From: Acarospora socialis
Lineage: Eukaryota; Ascomycota; Lecanoromycetes; Acarosporales; Acarosporaceae
DNA length: 64,000 nt
Assembly: GCA_025617375.2 (NCBI GenBank)
Contig: JAMYGW020000003.1
Coordinates: forward strand, 1,488,001 to 1,552,000
Direction of reading: 5' to 3'
The number at the start of each line of letters is the position of its first letter. Positions within the stretch are counted from its first letter, which is position 1. Shown here in pieces: positions 21,328-33,001 of this stretch. Under the pieces are notes generated by a model. The model saw only the letters and a program-made list of their open reading frames with translations, did no database searches and had not been told where the DNA came from. The position numbers and the translations under genes were made by a program.

Positions 21328-24300
21328 CTAGAAAAGCCCGTCTATCTCGCCGGTTTCGGGGTCAACGTCCACGTTCAGATATCCAGGCGCAGTTGGTAGA
21401 CCTGGAATAGTCTGGATGTCTGCAGCAAGTGCGTATCTGCAAGGTAAGGAGGAGTCAGTTGTCTTGTCAGGTACACCTGGAAATCAAGTTGACTCACAGA
21501 TAGCCAGCGCCGACTGCTAGTCTTACGTCCCTGATGGGAACTGTAAACCCAGTTGGCGCACCCTTCAGTGCCGGATCGTGACTGAGGGAATACTGAGTCT
21601 TCGCAACACAGATCGGCAGGTTGCCAAAGCCCTGTTTCTGATATGTGTCGACCTTCTTTTGCGCGAGCTCGCTGAACTCAACCTTATCTGCACCATACAT
21701 TACCTTGCCAATCCTTTCTATCCTCTCCTGGACTGTGCCATCAAGGTCGTAGAGAAGCTTGAAGTCCTTCGGCTTGGCACTGGAAGCGATCACACCCTTG
21801 GCAAGGTCAATGGCACCTTTACCGCCTTCAGCCCAATGATTTGCGGGTATTGCGTCTTCAGCTCCAGCGGAGATTGACTCTTCCCGTATGACTGCGATTT
21901 CAGCATCTGTATCCGTCTCGAACTTGTTGATGGCCACAACGACCGGTATGCCGTATTGTTTCGCGTTCCAAATATGCTTCTTCAGGTTGATACACCCTTT
22001 GCGGAGAAGCTCCACATCTTCTTTACGATACACCTCATGCAAAGCTGCGCCGGGGGTGATCTCAGGCCCACCACCGTGTACTTTGAGCGCTCGCACGGTA
22101 GCAACAACTACAACAACGTCCGGAACCAACCCAGAAGACCGACACTTGATGTTGAAGAACCGTTCACCACCCATCGTGAAGTCGAAGCCGGCTTCTGTGA
22201 CCACAAATCCAGTCTTTTCATTGTGATCTTCATCGGCTTCAGTCCCTGCTAATTTCAAAGCAAGCTTATCGGCAAGAACAGAGCTTGCTCCAATACTGAT
22301 GTTAGCAAATGGTCCCGCATGGACGAAGACCGGTGTACCCTCAAGTGTTTGCATCAGATTCGGCTTAATGGCGTCCTTCATGAGTGCCGTCAGGGCACCT
22401 CCTGCACCAATGTCGTCACAGGTTACTGGATCGCCATTCTTTGACGTGGCAACAACCATCCTGCCTAATCTCTCCCGCATGTCCGCCAGGTCATTGCTAA
22501 GCGCCAGAATAGCCATGCATTCACTTGCCACAGAAATATCGAAACCGGTCTCTCTCGTATGGCCTTTTTCGGTCGGTGCCTGGCCAACAGTGATGCCTCG
22601 TAAATGTCTGTCATTGACATCTAGTACTCTTCGCCAAGTGATCGTGTCAGGATCTATATCCAGCCTTGCAAACCGATGAATCTCATCCTCGGTCAACTCA
22701 TCTGGATTCGTCTTCTGAATCCCGAGCTTCTTGAGTCGGCGAAACATGATGGGTTGAAATTCTCTTTTGCCCTTCTTCGCGGGTACGAGTCGTTTGTAAA
22801 GTGGTCCGTCTTTTTGGGTGCTTTCGTGAAACATCCTGGTCTCGATTGCAGCTGCCAGAAGATTGTTCGCCGCTGAGATAGCGTGAATGTCACCAGTCAA
22901 ATGTAAGTTGAACTCGTCCATAGGAATGACCTGACTATATCCTCCGCCAGCAGCACCGCCTTTAATTCCAAACGTAGGACCTTGGCTCGGCTGTCGGACG
23001 TTGGCAAATGCAATTCTGTTCAAGTGACCACCGATTGCTTGTGTCAAGCCCATTGTTGTGGTAGACTTGCCTTCGCCAAGTGGAGTGGGTGTGATGCCGG
23101 TTACCACAACATAGCGCCCATTGCGGCGATGAGCCAAACGTTCAAGGAGTTTCAGATCGACTTTCGCCTTATACGCACCGTAGGGCTCAAGCTCATGAGG
23201 CGCAATCCCCACTTCGGTCGCTATCCGGGTTACCGGCTTGGGGTGCTGTGATCTTGATACTGCAATATCTGAGGGCACCGGTGACTTCAGCTTTAAGGGC
23301 AAAGGCGTGATGTGTCGTGCTTTCTGCCTTTCGAAATATGTGGTAGCAGAGTCGACCACGTTTTGGAGAAGCATTGCAACAGTCATAGGTCCAACTCCCC
23401 CAGGTACAGGAGTGATCCGCGAAGCAACCTCGACAGCAGATTCGTAGTCCACATCGCCGACTAATCTTTGGCCTGACTTCTTTGATTCATCTGGTACATA
23501 ATTCGTACCCACATCGATTACCACTGCCCCAGGCTTGAGCCAGTCTCCCTTGACGAAATTCGCTTTTCCTATCGCTGCGACAACGATGTCCGCTCTTCTA
23601 ACATGATCTTCCAGGCCTTGCGTACGTGAATGACACACAGTCACAGTAGCATCTGCGTTCTTCAGAAGGTGGCTAACAGGGCTGCCGACGATGTCACTCC
23701 GGCCCAGTACAACAGCATTCTTGCCCTTGACATCTACTCCACTTTCTTTAAGCAGTACCATAACGCCTTTTGGTGTGCATGGCGTAAATAGAGGATTGCC
23801 TCCGCGCTTTGCCAACTCTCCAATATTGTTCACTCCGAAACCATCAACGTCTTTCTCATCAGCCACGGCGGAGGTGACTGCATGCTCCGAAATATGTTCT
23901 GGTACGGGCAATTGAACGAGTATGCCATGGATTGAAGGATCATTGTTGTATTGTGTAATGTGCTGAAGGAGTTCAGGCTCGGTGATGGTCTCAGGAAAGT
24001 GGACTAGATTGCAGATGATGTTGGCCTAGATATAGGACATTCAGCAACGCCTAAGTGCTTCTGATTGAGGTTCGAAGTATTTACCTCCTCGGCGGCTTTC
24101 AGTTTCATGCGAACATATGTGCCTTTGACTTGTTAGAATCAGGCCTGTTGGACCGAAAATAGTAAACGTACTGGAGTCGGATTTGTCGCCAACTGCACAA
24201 AGTAAATCAGTAAAGGTTTGCATCACTAAGGCAGTTCCAGTGGACACGTACCTTGTATTATGGTCAATGATGGCTTATATCTTGGATTTGTCTGTTGTGT

Positions 24301-24669
24301 GTTCTTGATTTCTTCCTGCAACCTTGCTCGGATACCTCTCGCAATTGCCGTACCATCAATCTTTTCCGCAGTCATGTTCCTGAGGCTGCCCGCAAAGTAT
24401 CGTTTCGCACTCTTACTGCAGTTGTGAGGTACAAAGTTGGTAGATGTCTGACTGAGGATGCGCTCTATGTACTGTGTCCCGCAAGCAGCACGCAAAGTAC
24501 CTCTCGAGGTGGTGATGTACCGAGCAGCCACTGTGATCTCGCTATGCAGTTTGCCCTGATGTCTGATTGATCTTGTGGTACGACTGGTTGCCCGGAGTGA
24601 GTGGCTTGCCCAGACTGGTGGCAGAAATCCTTGTTGTGCGACTGTGATTTTAGGTCTGCAGATCAGCAT
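21328..24669 (-). CDS. C1-tetrahydrofolate synthase, trifunctional (1037 or 939 aa)
   Basis: Combines methylene-THF dehydrogenase, methenyl-THF cyclohydrolase and formyl-THF synthetase, feeding purine, thymidylate and methionine synthesis. Exons (minus): 24669-24252, 24192-24172 (21 nt), 24122-24085, 24025-21498, 21436-21328. The dehydrogenase/cyclohydrolase part shows [31 protein letters not shown] and TPCTPKGVM, then [13 protein letters not shown]. The synthetase part shows [15 protein letters not shown] (nucleotide site), [15 protein letters not shown], and ends [19 protein letters not shown]. Two starts are possible: Met1 (24669) gives a 98-residue N-terminal extension rich in Arg, Ser and Thr, like a mitochondrial presequence; Met99 (24375, [14 protein letters not shown]) matches the cytosolic form. 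It shares a 415-bp upstream region with eIF3i. Confidence 0.95.
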
Positions 24670-25084
24670 GTTCTAGGAGCTGCAATGGAGATCACAACAG
24701 CACAGCAATACCGCCCAGTAAGATGCTGAGCAACAGATTGAAGCTTTATAGAAAACCAAGTCTGTCTGTCATTGATCTACTAATTACATAGTTAGACATT
24801 ACTATCATAGCCGGCACGCCTACCGTCTCCCATGAGAATTCTGATAAACTTTTCGAGCCGTGGGGTAAAGCGGCAGGCCGGAGCTCCGGTGCCGTGCTTC
24901 CGTCCCGTAAAATTAATCCGCAGAGATTTTCCGATTGGTCCAGTACACCACACACGTTGATTTCTGCTGAATAACGCCCCAAAATCCACAAAACTGCCCG
25001 GTGTTTTAGTATCTTGACAAGAACCGACATATTGTCTCTTGAACGGACTTTACTTGGCCATAGAACCTAACATATCTGCTCAGT
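24670..25084. promoter_or_regulatory. Shared upstream region of C1-THF synthase and eIF3i
   Basis: This 415-bp interval separates two divergent start codons and so must hold both promoters. The small open frames in it are overlapping and have no motif. If the C1-THF gene starts at 24375 the interval would be about 710 bp. Confidence 0.6.
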
Positions 25085-26313
25085 ATGAGACCCATACTGC
25101 TCCAAGGACATGTGGGTGACCCTCACCTTGCTCTTGCTGTGGTACCTATGCTAACACTGTCTTCGCTTGTAGGAGAGATCGTTGAACCAGATCAAGTGCG
25201 CCACCATACTCCTGATGGAATCACACCACCCTGAAGGCTGACAACTTGAAAGGTACACTCGAGATGGGGACATACTCTTCTCGGTCGCAAAAGACAAAGT
25301 AGTTTGCGCTTGGTTCTCCGCCAACGGTGAGCGGCTGGGGACATATCATGGACACCAAGGCGCTCTTTGGACTGTGGATGTGGACCCGACTACCACGCTC
25401 ATGGCTACCGGGGCTGCGGACAACACTGTGCGGCTATGGGACATCAAAACCGGAAACTGCGTGAAAGTTTGGGAGTTCCCCACCGCGGTGAAGCGGGTCG
25501 AGTTCTCCGAGGATGGCACTCAGCTGTTGGCCGTAACGGAAAAGCGTATGGGCTATTTGGGGACCATCGTGGTGTTCGACGTCAAACTTGACGTTGACGC
25601 AGAGCAAACGGACGAGAGGAGCTTGACGATAACGTGTGAAGATAGCAAGGCCACGGTGGCTGGGTGGAGCTATCTGTCGAAATACATTATTGCTGGCCAC
25701 GAGGATGGCACTGTTTCCCAGTACGATGCTAAGGTCTGTAAGCAACGGTCGCACCAATGGGAGCTGTTACTGACCGAATCCAGACCGGCGAGCTATTGGA
25801 CAACACTCAAGCACATGAGCCTGATCTACAGGTTACTGATCTGCAATGGTCGCCTGACCGAACGTATTTCATTACTGCTTCCAAAGATAAAACGGCAAAG
25901 GTAGGCCTACTTTGAGAGAAGCGTTCCGCCGACAAAATTGACCTATCCTCCAGATTATTGCAGCCCGAAACCTTGAGATATTGAAGAGCTACACCGCAGA
26001 TACCCCGTTAAATACTGCGGCAATAACTCCAAAGAAAGACTTCGTCATCCTTGGCGGTGGTCAGGCAGCGATGGACGTCACCACCACCAACAGTCGTCAG
26101 GGTAAGTTCGAAGCGCGCTTCTACCATAAGATTTTCGAAGACGAAATTGGACGAGTCAAAGGCCACTTTGGACCGTTGAACACCATTGCCGTGCATCCGC
26201 AGGGCACTGGGTACGCGAGCGGTGGGGAAGATGGTTATGTGAGGGTGCATCATTTCGATAAGGCGTACTTCGACTTCATGTACGAGGTCGAGAAGGAACA
26301 GGCTAGGAGGTAA
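25085..26313 (+). CDS. TIF34: Translation initiation factor eIF3 subunit i (335 aa)
   Basis: WD40 scaffold subunit of eIF3, which binds eIF3b and eIF3g during start-codon selection. Exons: 25085-25111, 25173-25195, 25253-25733, 25784-25900, 25954-26313. The first two coding exons are only 27 and 23 nt. The product begins [20 protein letters not shown], the eIF3i start, then [66 protein letters not shown] and ends [29 protein letters not shown]. Length equals the family norm (about 336 aa), so the model is complete. Confidence 0.96.
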
Positions 26314-26826
26314 TGATTAAGGAAAGAATATCAGCCGGCGTTCATTGGTTACCTGAAAGTCTCGCATTTCAGCATGAGGATGCCCAAATGCAGATTCAGG
26401 GTGTACAGCACTAGAAACACTTGTTATGATCCAATATTGCTTCACATTTTGGTGGTTCTAAGCGAATAGGCAAGCTCTATGAGGCTACCAAGTCCGTGCA
26501 AGCCTCTTGCAACTCACACCGCGCACAATGAGTGTAACCCTAGCTTTGCACACAAATTTGAACACCTGTCCCAGCGTGTTGATCTTCGTTACTGCACAGA
26601 GACCGGACCAGATAGCTGCAGTGAAATTTGAAGCTTCCTCATCTCCTTCCTACACCGAGATCGAACCGGATCACTGCAGTGAGCGTGGAGATTTTCTGTC
26701 TTCTTTACCAGACTCAGGCCAGGCCAGATAGCTGTTAAGGCATTTGAGAGGAAGCTCAGAGCCGTGGATCTCGGTGAGTGTCGATCACCTCCATGCTATA
26801 GACACCTCTTACTGGCGTTGTAGAAG
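26314..26826. other. Intergenic
   Basis: No gene seen. At 26600-26735 the words GACCGGACCAGATAGCTGCAGTGA, ACCGGATCACTGCAGTGA and GGCCAGATAGCTG resemble each other loosely, but I do not see a clean repeat. Confidence 0.35.
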
Positions 26827-27744
26827 ATGGACCATATTGTCGCGGTGTTTTTCTGGCAAGGCCTGGTTCGGTATTCGGTCGAGGTTTACATCTTCCAGTC
26901 TCGCACACCATTCATACCGCTGTACGCACTCGTGCCTGTGGCTCTCTTCCTGTTGCTGTTCATCTGTTGGAGAACGCTGCCACGGTACCGCCAGATCAAA
27001 CTTTGGGCCTCAAATACAGCACGCTTACTTACGCTCCACCATCGAGTCTTGGTTTATTCCCTTCGCAGACGCGGTCACCGGCCAATCGATCATCACCCGA
27101 CGACGACGAGCAGCACGCACTCCTTCCCGCGTTTCTTCGATCTACCTGGAGAGCTCCGCAACCTCGTCTATCATTTCGCGCTGGCCGTGAGTGGGTCTAT
27201 CGGCGCACTCTTGTATACAGACGGTTCTCCAACACACACTCGCGGTGCCCTCGGACTCCTCCATGCCTCCCGTCGCTTTAGAGCAGAGACCGCCCCCATC
27301 TTATACCGACGGGCACACTTCATCACCACGGCCTGCCACCCATTCACCAAGTTCCTGAACAACAAGTGGGTCAGTGAGATCACATCACTGACTCTGCGTT
27401 CCGACCTTGGCTTCCTCTTGAGGTACGACAGTCTGGAGCACGCCCTGGCGACCGAGATCCCACGGCTCCAAAACCTCGTCCGCCTCGTAATCCGGTTCGA
27501 GACACTTGCGGGGGAGTATGGGCCGCTGGACGTGGCGGCCTCCATCGTTGCCTGTGTGGGCAAGATGCAGAATCTCCGCTTCCTCGAGCTGGAGGGCGTC
27601 CAGCGTGCGCCGGAAACCCAGGTGTTGGCCGCCTTGATCAGGGAGGGGTTTGGGGACACGATACTTTCTTGGCGACGGGGGGATCTAGATGACTGGACGG
27701 TCGCGATTAGAGGGATGACGGGCCCTCTGAGGGTAGCTTCGTGA
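26827..27744 (+). CDS. Membrane-anchored 2EXR/F-box-like protein (305 aa)
   Basis: Single-exon gene starting at the ATG at 26827. A hydrophobic segment (FIPLYALVPVALFLLLFICW, about residues 29-48) is a probable membrane anchor. After it comes a basic linker, then FPRFFDLPGELRNLVYHFAL (about 100-119), which is the start of the 2EXR / F-box-like module common in expanded fungal families. It continues with LGLLHASRRFRAETAPILYR, and LRFLELEGVQ late. Such proteins are usually uncharacterised. A membrane anchor in front of this module is less common. Function unknown. Confidence 0.75.
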   Translation: MDHIVAVFFWQGLVRYSVEVYIFQSRTPFIPLYALVPVALFLLLFICWRTLPRYRQIKLWASNTARLLTLHHRVLVYSLRRRGHRPIDHHPTTTSSTHSFPRFFDLPGELRNLVYHFALAVSGSIGALLYTDGSPTHTRGALGLLHASRRFRAETAPILYRRAHFITTACHPFTKFLNNKWVSEITSLTLRSDLGFLLRYDSLEHALATEIPRLQNLVRLVIRFETLAGEYGPLDVAASIVACVGKMQNLRFLELEGVQRAPETQVLAALIREGFGDTILSWRRGDLDDWTVAIRGMTGPLRVAS

Positions 27745-28485
27745 GGTGCGGGGAGTAGGGGATAGGAGTAGGGGAGGGGCATGAACCTTTGGCGTTGTAA
27801 GTCCAGGCCAAAGTTTGAATCTTGTTCGTCAAAGCATGGTTTCAGAACATGGAGATTCTCCGATGACAGTGCTTTGTTGACATTATGATTTTTTGCCATC
27901 GTCACAAGTATGAATGACGCGCAATTGGGCTCTTAGGTCTCCCTGAGCAGTCAAAGTTTGATAAGGCCATGATAGCACATATACTGACCAGCTTAAATGG
28001 AGGTCCATCTAGATCTATTCTAATCCGAATCCTGTCAAACTCACACTGGGGCCTTTTCAACAGAGCATCTCACAAGTACTAACACCGGGGTTACACCATG
28101 CATGCTCTCTACGGAACGAATAAGCTTATGTAATCACTCGATACTCCCACACCAAGTACCCCACGTTGATGATTCTCAAGACATCATTTGTTCCTTGGGG
28201 ACGGTTTCACAGGTCACCATGCGCCTGTGCCTGCATCTCATTCCTCGCTCGAGGCCATCTTAGCATTGGTAGTGTTGGAAGAGGTCGAGGACGATTGGTT
28301 GTTCGATTCATGGCAGCCCGCTATCCTGTCTCTCCCAGGAAGCATCTCCGAGCATGGGCCGGGAGGTTCATTCTGTATGCAATTATCTCATCTTTCTTTT
28401 AAGGATTGACTCCTGTCCGCACATTTCTCTTGCAGCCAGAGACCTTCATATCCTGTCCACGTAACTGACTAATACGTGACCAACG
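27745..28485. other. Intergenic
   Basis: Contains overlapping short frames at 28166-28409 on the plus strand in two phases, with no recognisable family. The rest should be the 3' end of the preceding gene and the promoter of the phosphatase gene. Nothing else supported. Confidence 0.35.
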
Positions 28486-29683
28486 ATGCTATCCAGCTCA
28501 GCCCTAATTTTCTTGACCGTCCTGGCTTTGATGGCGATGATGAGCGGAGCGCACAATGCACCTTCTTATATAAAGTATTCAACCGTTACCGGATACTTCT
28601 TGCAGGATGATCCAAATACTCAGGCCAACAGTTTCAACTATGTATCAATCTTCTGTACCATATTCTCAAATGGTCTTCTTCTGATCGAGGTTCGCAGACT
28701 ACGGAGAACTTCGGTCTTATTGACCGCGCCTACGAAACGGACGGCGAATACGATCCCAATCACAAAAAGACGCAGTGGCAGCGCTTTGAACACCAAGTCT
28801 TCCGACTCAATCGACAGAGCGGCAGGAACGTACAGTATAAGCTGCTGTATATGGGCCGCCATGGAGAGGGATTTCACAATGTAGCAGAGAGCTTCTATGG
28901 TACTCCTGCTTGGGATGTAAGTCTGCCCGTTCACTCAACCCATATGTGTCTCGTTGATAACATGATTACTCATACAGTGCTATTGGTCGAAACTGGACGG
29001 CAATGGCACCATTACTTGGGCTGATGCGCATTTGACGGACAAAGGAGTGGCGCAAGCTCAAATAGCGAACAGGTTTTGGGCGACCGAAATTGCCACTCAG
29101 AAGATACCTGTCCCAGAGGCGTACTACACAAGTCCATTGGACAGGTGTCTGGCAACGGCAGACATAACGTTTTCCAGTCTGAGTCTTCCGAGTCGGAAGC
29201 CATTTCTCCCAGTCGTGAAGGAGGTAAGCTGCCAGGGAGCACTTAATACGTGGAGAGATATTTACTGAGCAATTGTAGCTACTTCGTGAAGCAATCGGCA
29301 TTCACACCTGCGATCGTAGAAGTACTAAGACTTGGATCCACGAACAATTTCCCAGCTACCACTTCGAGGCCGGCTTCGCTGAGAATGATCCACTCTGGAA
29401 AGCCGATGTTCGAGAGACCGACTCGGCTCTGGATGCGCGCTCTAAGATGCTGCTCGATGATGTCTTCAGCCACGACGACAGTACATATATCTCCTTCACC
29501 AGCCATTCTGGGGCCATCGGCGGAATATTGAGAGTACTTGGCCACCGACAATTTAGTCTCATAACTGGGGCTGTGATTCCGGTGCTGGTGAGAGCAGAAA
29601 CTATCTACCGTACGCCGCCACCTACGAGTATCGCCCCGTCGACCCCCGCTCCAACCTGTACGGCCAACCCTACCGCATCCTAG
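28486..29683 (+). CDS. Secreted histidine phosphatase superfamily protein (341 aa)
   Basis: Member of the phosphoglycerate mutase-like histidine phosphatases, close in layout to yeast PMU1-type proteins. Exons: 28486-28641, 28698-28916, 28978-29223, 29279-29683; all introns are in phase 0. The first about 22 residues (MLSSSALIFLTVLALMAMMS) form a signal peptide. The catalytic RHG motif is in LLYMGRHGEGFHN (R106, H107, G108). YYTSPLDRCLATADI and FTSHSGAIGG supply the further conserved Arg and second His. The C-terminus is Pro/Thr-rich (RTPPPTSIAPSTPAPT), possibly O-glycosylated. The substrate is unknown. Confidence 0.88.
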
Positions 29684-30109
29684 AAGCTAAGCACGAACAG
29701 CCCCCAGAACCAGGACTATAGCAATGAAAACGATGTTCACTCCTCGGACTATCTTGCTCTAACCTTTCCTTCACAGCTTTAGTGGTGTTGACAGTAGCAC
29801 GATTAGTTCCCACATGAAATCTCCATCGCGGCTTCAACTGTATGACATGATTGAACATCCAAATGCGATCTTTGCCCGAGTGCAACCTCCTCAATATCTT
29901 ACCAATTACTTTATCCTTTCACAAATTCTTCTCATCTTCAAGTTTGATGGTACGCCTGATACATCTCTCTTCTTCGTGCCTCGGGTATCTTGGGGACTGC
30001 ATTGGCCATAAGTCATCAATGCTTGGAAGGTAAGCTGCGATCTCCTCCTTCTACCCCTGAGACTCGACTACTGCTGACTGTCTGTTTATCCTAAGCACCG
30101 ATTAGATAC
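29684..30109. other. Convergent intergenic region
   Basis: Lies between the 3' ends of the phosphatase (plus) and C2H2 (minus) genes. No gene seen. Confidence 0.4.
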
Positions 30110-31003
30110 TCATACATCCCATCTCCTCTCCATCGGGCCCGCTGGACTCACATGACAAACCAAGACGTGTCTCCAGACTGCCGGATGTGTCATCACCTCG
30201 CTGATCATCGCTTGGTAAAGAAGGTTACTCGTCAAGGGTCTCCAACGATCTTCTCTGACACCCTGGTGATCCACAAGTGCATACTTCCAGGGCCCGTCTT
30301 CCAGCGTGAAACCGGTCTTTCTCCCAGGAATATATGCCCCAGCAACGGGCGCTGACGCACCTTGAACGAGCGCAATGAAGCTTGGCCATAGAGTGCTGGT
30401 TGGCACTTCCAGACGCTGTTGAACTTGAGCTTCCTGACTTTCGAAGAACACAACGAACTTATATGCTCGCGGGTTCACTGATAGGCCTGATCGATCTGGG
30501 CTTGCTGATCTTCGTCGTTGTTCCTCGGATTTACTCGCTTGTAGCTCAGCCGGCCACATTTCCTGTTTGACGATCGAAGTATCGATTGAATTCGTCACGC
30601 TCCTTAGCAGCGGCCTTCTAAACCCGCGACGAGGCGTAGGCGATGGCATCGTGGTCTCGTTGAGAGGCAGTTGCTCTTGGGACCTCCGGGTCTCGAGCAC
30701 CCAGGAGCGTCCACTCGCAGGAATTCCAGTACTTAGACTGTTCGGCACTGGTTGTGCCCAACCTCCAGTCGCGTGCCGCAACACCAGTCTTCGTGGCTCG
30801 CTCGACATGTGCTCATCATGACCAGCTCCTTCAGCGTTTGTTGTCGCCCCCGACGCTGACGCGTTCATTGGCGGCGTCCAGACCAGCGGTTTCGATCTCG
30901 GAGGCTGAGATGCGCCATCGTTGTGTACGAAGTGAATGTGCGTTTCAAGGACTGGTTTGGTAATGAAGAAATCTGGGCAATGCGGGCATGGATGGCGTGG
31001 CAT
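30110..31003 (-). CDS. C2H2 zinc-finger protein (297 aa)
   Basis: Single exon from an ATG at 31003. One C2H2 finger sits at the very N-terminus: CPHCPDFFITKPVLETHIHF followed by VH (residues about 6-27). A long low-complexity, Ser/Pro/Arg-rich middle follows. A folded C-terminal part (PRAYKFVVFFESQE, TSTLWPSFIALVQG, GFTLEDGPWKYALVDHQG) is conserved-looking but not a domain I can name. One finger alone is weak for DNA binding, so an RNA- or protein-binding role is also possible. Confidence 0.7.
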   Translation of the reverse strand: MPRHPCPHCPDFFITKPVLETHIHFVHNDGASQPPRSKPLVWTPPMNASASGATTNAEGAGHDEHMSSEPRRLVLRHATGGWAQPVPNSLSTGIPASGRSWVLETRRSQEQLPLNETTMPSPTPRRGFRRPLLRSVTNSIDTSIVKQEMWPAELQASKSEEQRRRSASPDRSGLSVNPRAYKFVVFFESQEAQVQQRLEVPTSTLWPSFIALVQGASAPVAGAYIPGRKTGFTLEDGPWKYALVDHQGVREDRWRPLTSNLLYQAMISEVMTHPAVWRHVLVCHVSPAGPMERRWDV

Positions 31004-31655
31004 GTTGGCAGCGATGTATTAGATAATACTGACAAGGGTTGAAAGAAGTAAGAGAAGCTGTTGGGCTTGTTGTGCCCGAGTGAGGATTCGCTGAGTTGTG
31101 AAAGGCTGAACGCGGCGATAAAAGAGCTGGATAAGCAAGTCTGTTTAGGTGTGACTGCGAAGGAACCCAGACACGTGACACTTGAACGAACTACGCTTCA
31201 GTACACGATTGTTGCTGCTGAGCAGTGCACGGCCTGATTTCCTCGTCAGTGTGTGTGTTGAAGATGCGATGAAAGTGATATCGGATGAATCGAGGTGGTA
31301 CTTAAGTGCGGCGATATTTGGGATCAACGAGCTGTGACTCGTTTCAGAATTCCTCTTACTCTTCAGTGAATACTAGCGGGCATAACGAATACTTGACGCG
31401 ACGAGGGGTGGACTGCACGCCGACCTGGAATACAGAATCGGATCATGTTACTCAAGCCACAACCAAAGTGGCCACCACACTTGACAAGACGATCCGTATC
31501 AGGGAAAAGCGACACTCAAGTGCCAGTGCCAGATCCTGTTGCTCCGTACCATATCAACATAGAGAGCCGTTTCCATAAACCACAACAACTCCTCAAGCGC
31601 CAACCATCACAAATACCACCCCCAACTCAGCCGTCTCTCACTCTCCACAAAGCAC
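31004..31655. other. Intergenic
   Basis: Holds the C2H2 gene promoter and the 3' end of the PhyH gene. No gene is supported. Confidence 0.4.
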
Positions 31656-32764
31656 CTAACCCCGATCCTGATAAAGCCTCGTAAAGCCCTCCTCCGGCGG
31701 CTGCAACCAATTCCGCTTATCATACACATCCTCCCCCTCAATAACATGAAACGTATACGCCAGCCGACTCCTCCCGCTCAGATTCCTCTCGCTCTTATGC
31801 AGCAAGTTCCCATGAATCAGCACCAGCGTCCCCGCCTTGACTTCCGCGAGCGTATACTCCTCTTGCCCTTTCCCCTCTTCCCCCACCTCTCCCATCTCCC
31901 CATCCCCACGCCCCTCAGGCTCCTCCCCCCTCGGAAACCTCGCCCCCGGCCCCACCTCCACAAACCCCGTCCCTCCCTCCGCTAACCTCACAAACCTACT
32001 CCGCACCCCCACCCGCCTCTGACTCCCCCCCACCACACTCAGACACCCATTCCCCCTCACCGCATCCTCCAACGCGATCCAAAACCCCACCGCGCTCGGC
32101 GGGTCCGTGTACAAAAACGTACTGTCCTGATGCGGCGGCACGGCGCCGCCGATCTCGGGCTGCTTGCAGATGACCATGCTCTGCAGGACGCGCGGGTCGA
32201 GGAAGTCGAGGGCGCGGGCGATGGCGGCGTGTTGTGGGGAGAGGGTGAAGCGAGCGAAGGGGCCGGAGAGGGTGTGGAGGGAGTGGCCGATTTTGTTGAT
32301 GGATCGGGAGGCGGGGTGGAGGAGGATGTTGGTGGAGGGGGAGAAGGCGTCTGTGGGTGGGTGGGGGAGGGTTAGTTTGTTGGTTGGTGCGAAAGGGAAG
32401 TTGGGCTTGGGTATGAGGGTGTAGCGGAAGGTGGGGAAGCGATTGTGGAGGGGCAAGGGAAGGTCGGACCTTCTTCGAAAAAGAATCGTATCTTGTCCCC
32501 GCTGTCGAGGAAGTAGTCGTCGCCGACGTGCTTGCTGTCGCCTTGGCCGGTGGAGAATTTGGTCATGGGGTGGTCGGCGAGGGAGATGTTGTCGAGCATG
32601 CGCTTCGTTTCGTCGAGGAGGGAGGAGATGGTGCTGGTGTCCAGGGCGTCGGGGATGATGAGGTAACCATTTTCGTGGTAGAAGGCTAACTGTGAGGGCG
32701 TGAGGCCGGGGGGTTTAGAATCGTGCACTGGAGGTGGTGGTGGGGAAGTGCGTGAGGGTGCCAT
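31656..32764 (-). CDS. Phytanoyl-CoA dioxygenase (PhyH) family protein, 329 aa
   Basis: Fe(II)/2-oxoglutarate-dependent oxygenase, close to the PHYHD1 subgroup. Exons (minus): 32764-32470 and 32350-31656, with a 119-nt pyrimidine-rich intron; the junction makes FFFEEDAF, as in the family. Near the start: LTPSQLAFYHENGYLIIPDA. Iron ligands: PPHQDSTFLY (H172, D174) and the distal His in IHGNLLHKS (about H283), with a following Arg in SGRSRLAYTFH for 2-oxoglutarate. There is an acidic, Gly-rich insertion (EEPEGRGDGEMGEVGEEG, around 241-260) between the two halves of the barrel. The substrate is unknown. It lies 237 bp downstream of an SDR gene on the same strand. Confidence 0.88.
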
Positions 32765-33001
32765 GGGGTTGTGGTGGGGTTGCGATGGGGTGGAGAGGGG
32801 TATGGAATAGATGCGATGATGGCTAATAGCCCCACCATCAGTCGGAGAGGTTTAAGTCACATAATTATATTTATCATTGATAGTGATATTAGGTCAGGTT
32901 CGCGACTCAATATAATATTCTCGATGGCATGTTTAACCTCACAAGGATATCTTGGTGGCATACGTATATGCAGAGACGGATTGTACAGAGTATTGGAAAT
33001 G

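Noticed and set aside
28166-28409. Two overlapping plus-strand frames of 73-78 codons
   Set aside because: They read the same DNA in different phases with no motif and no splice link to the phosphatase gene.
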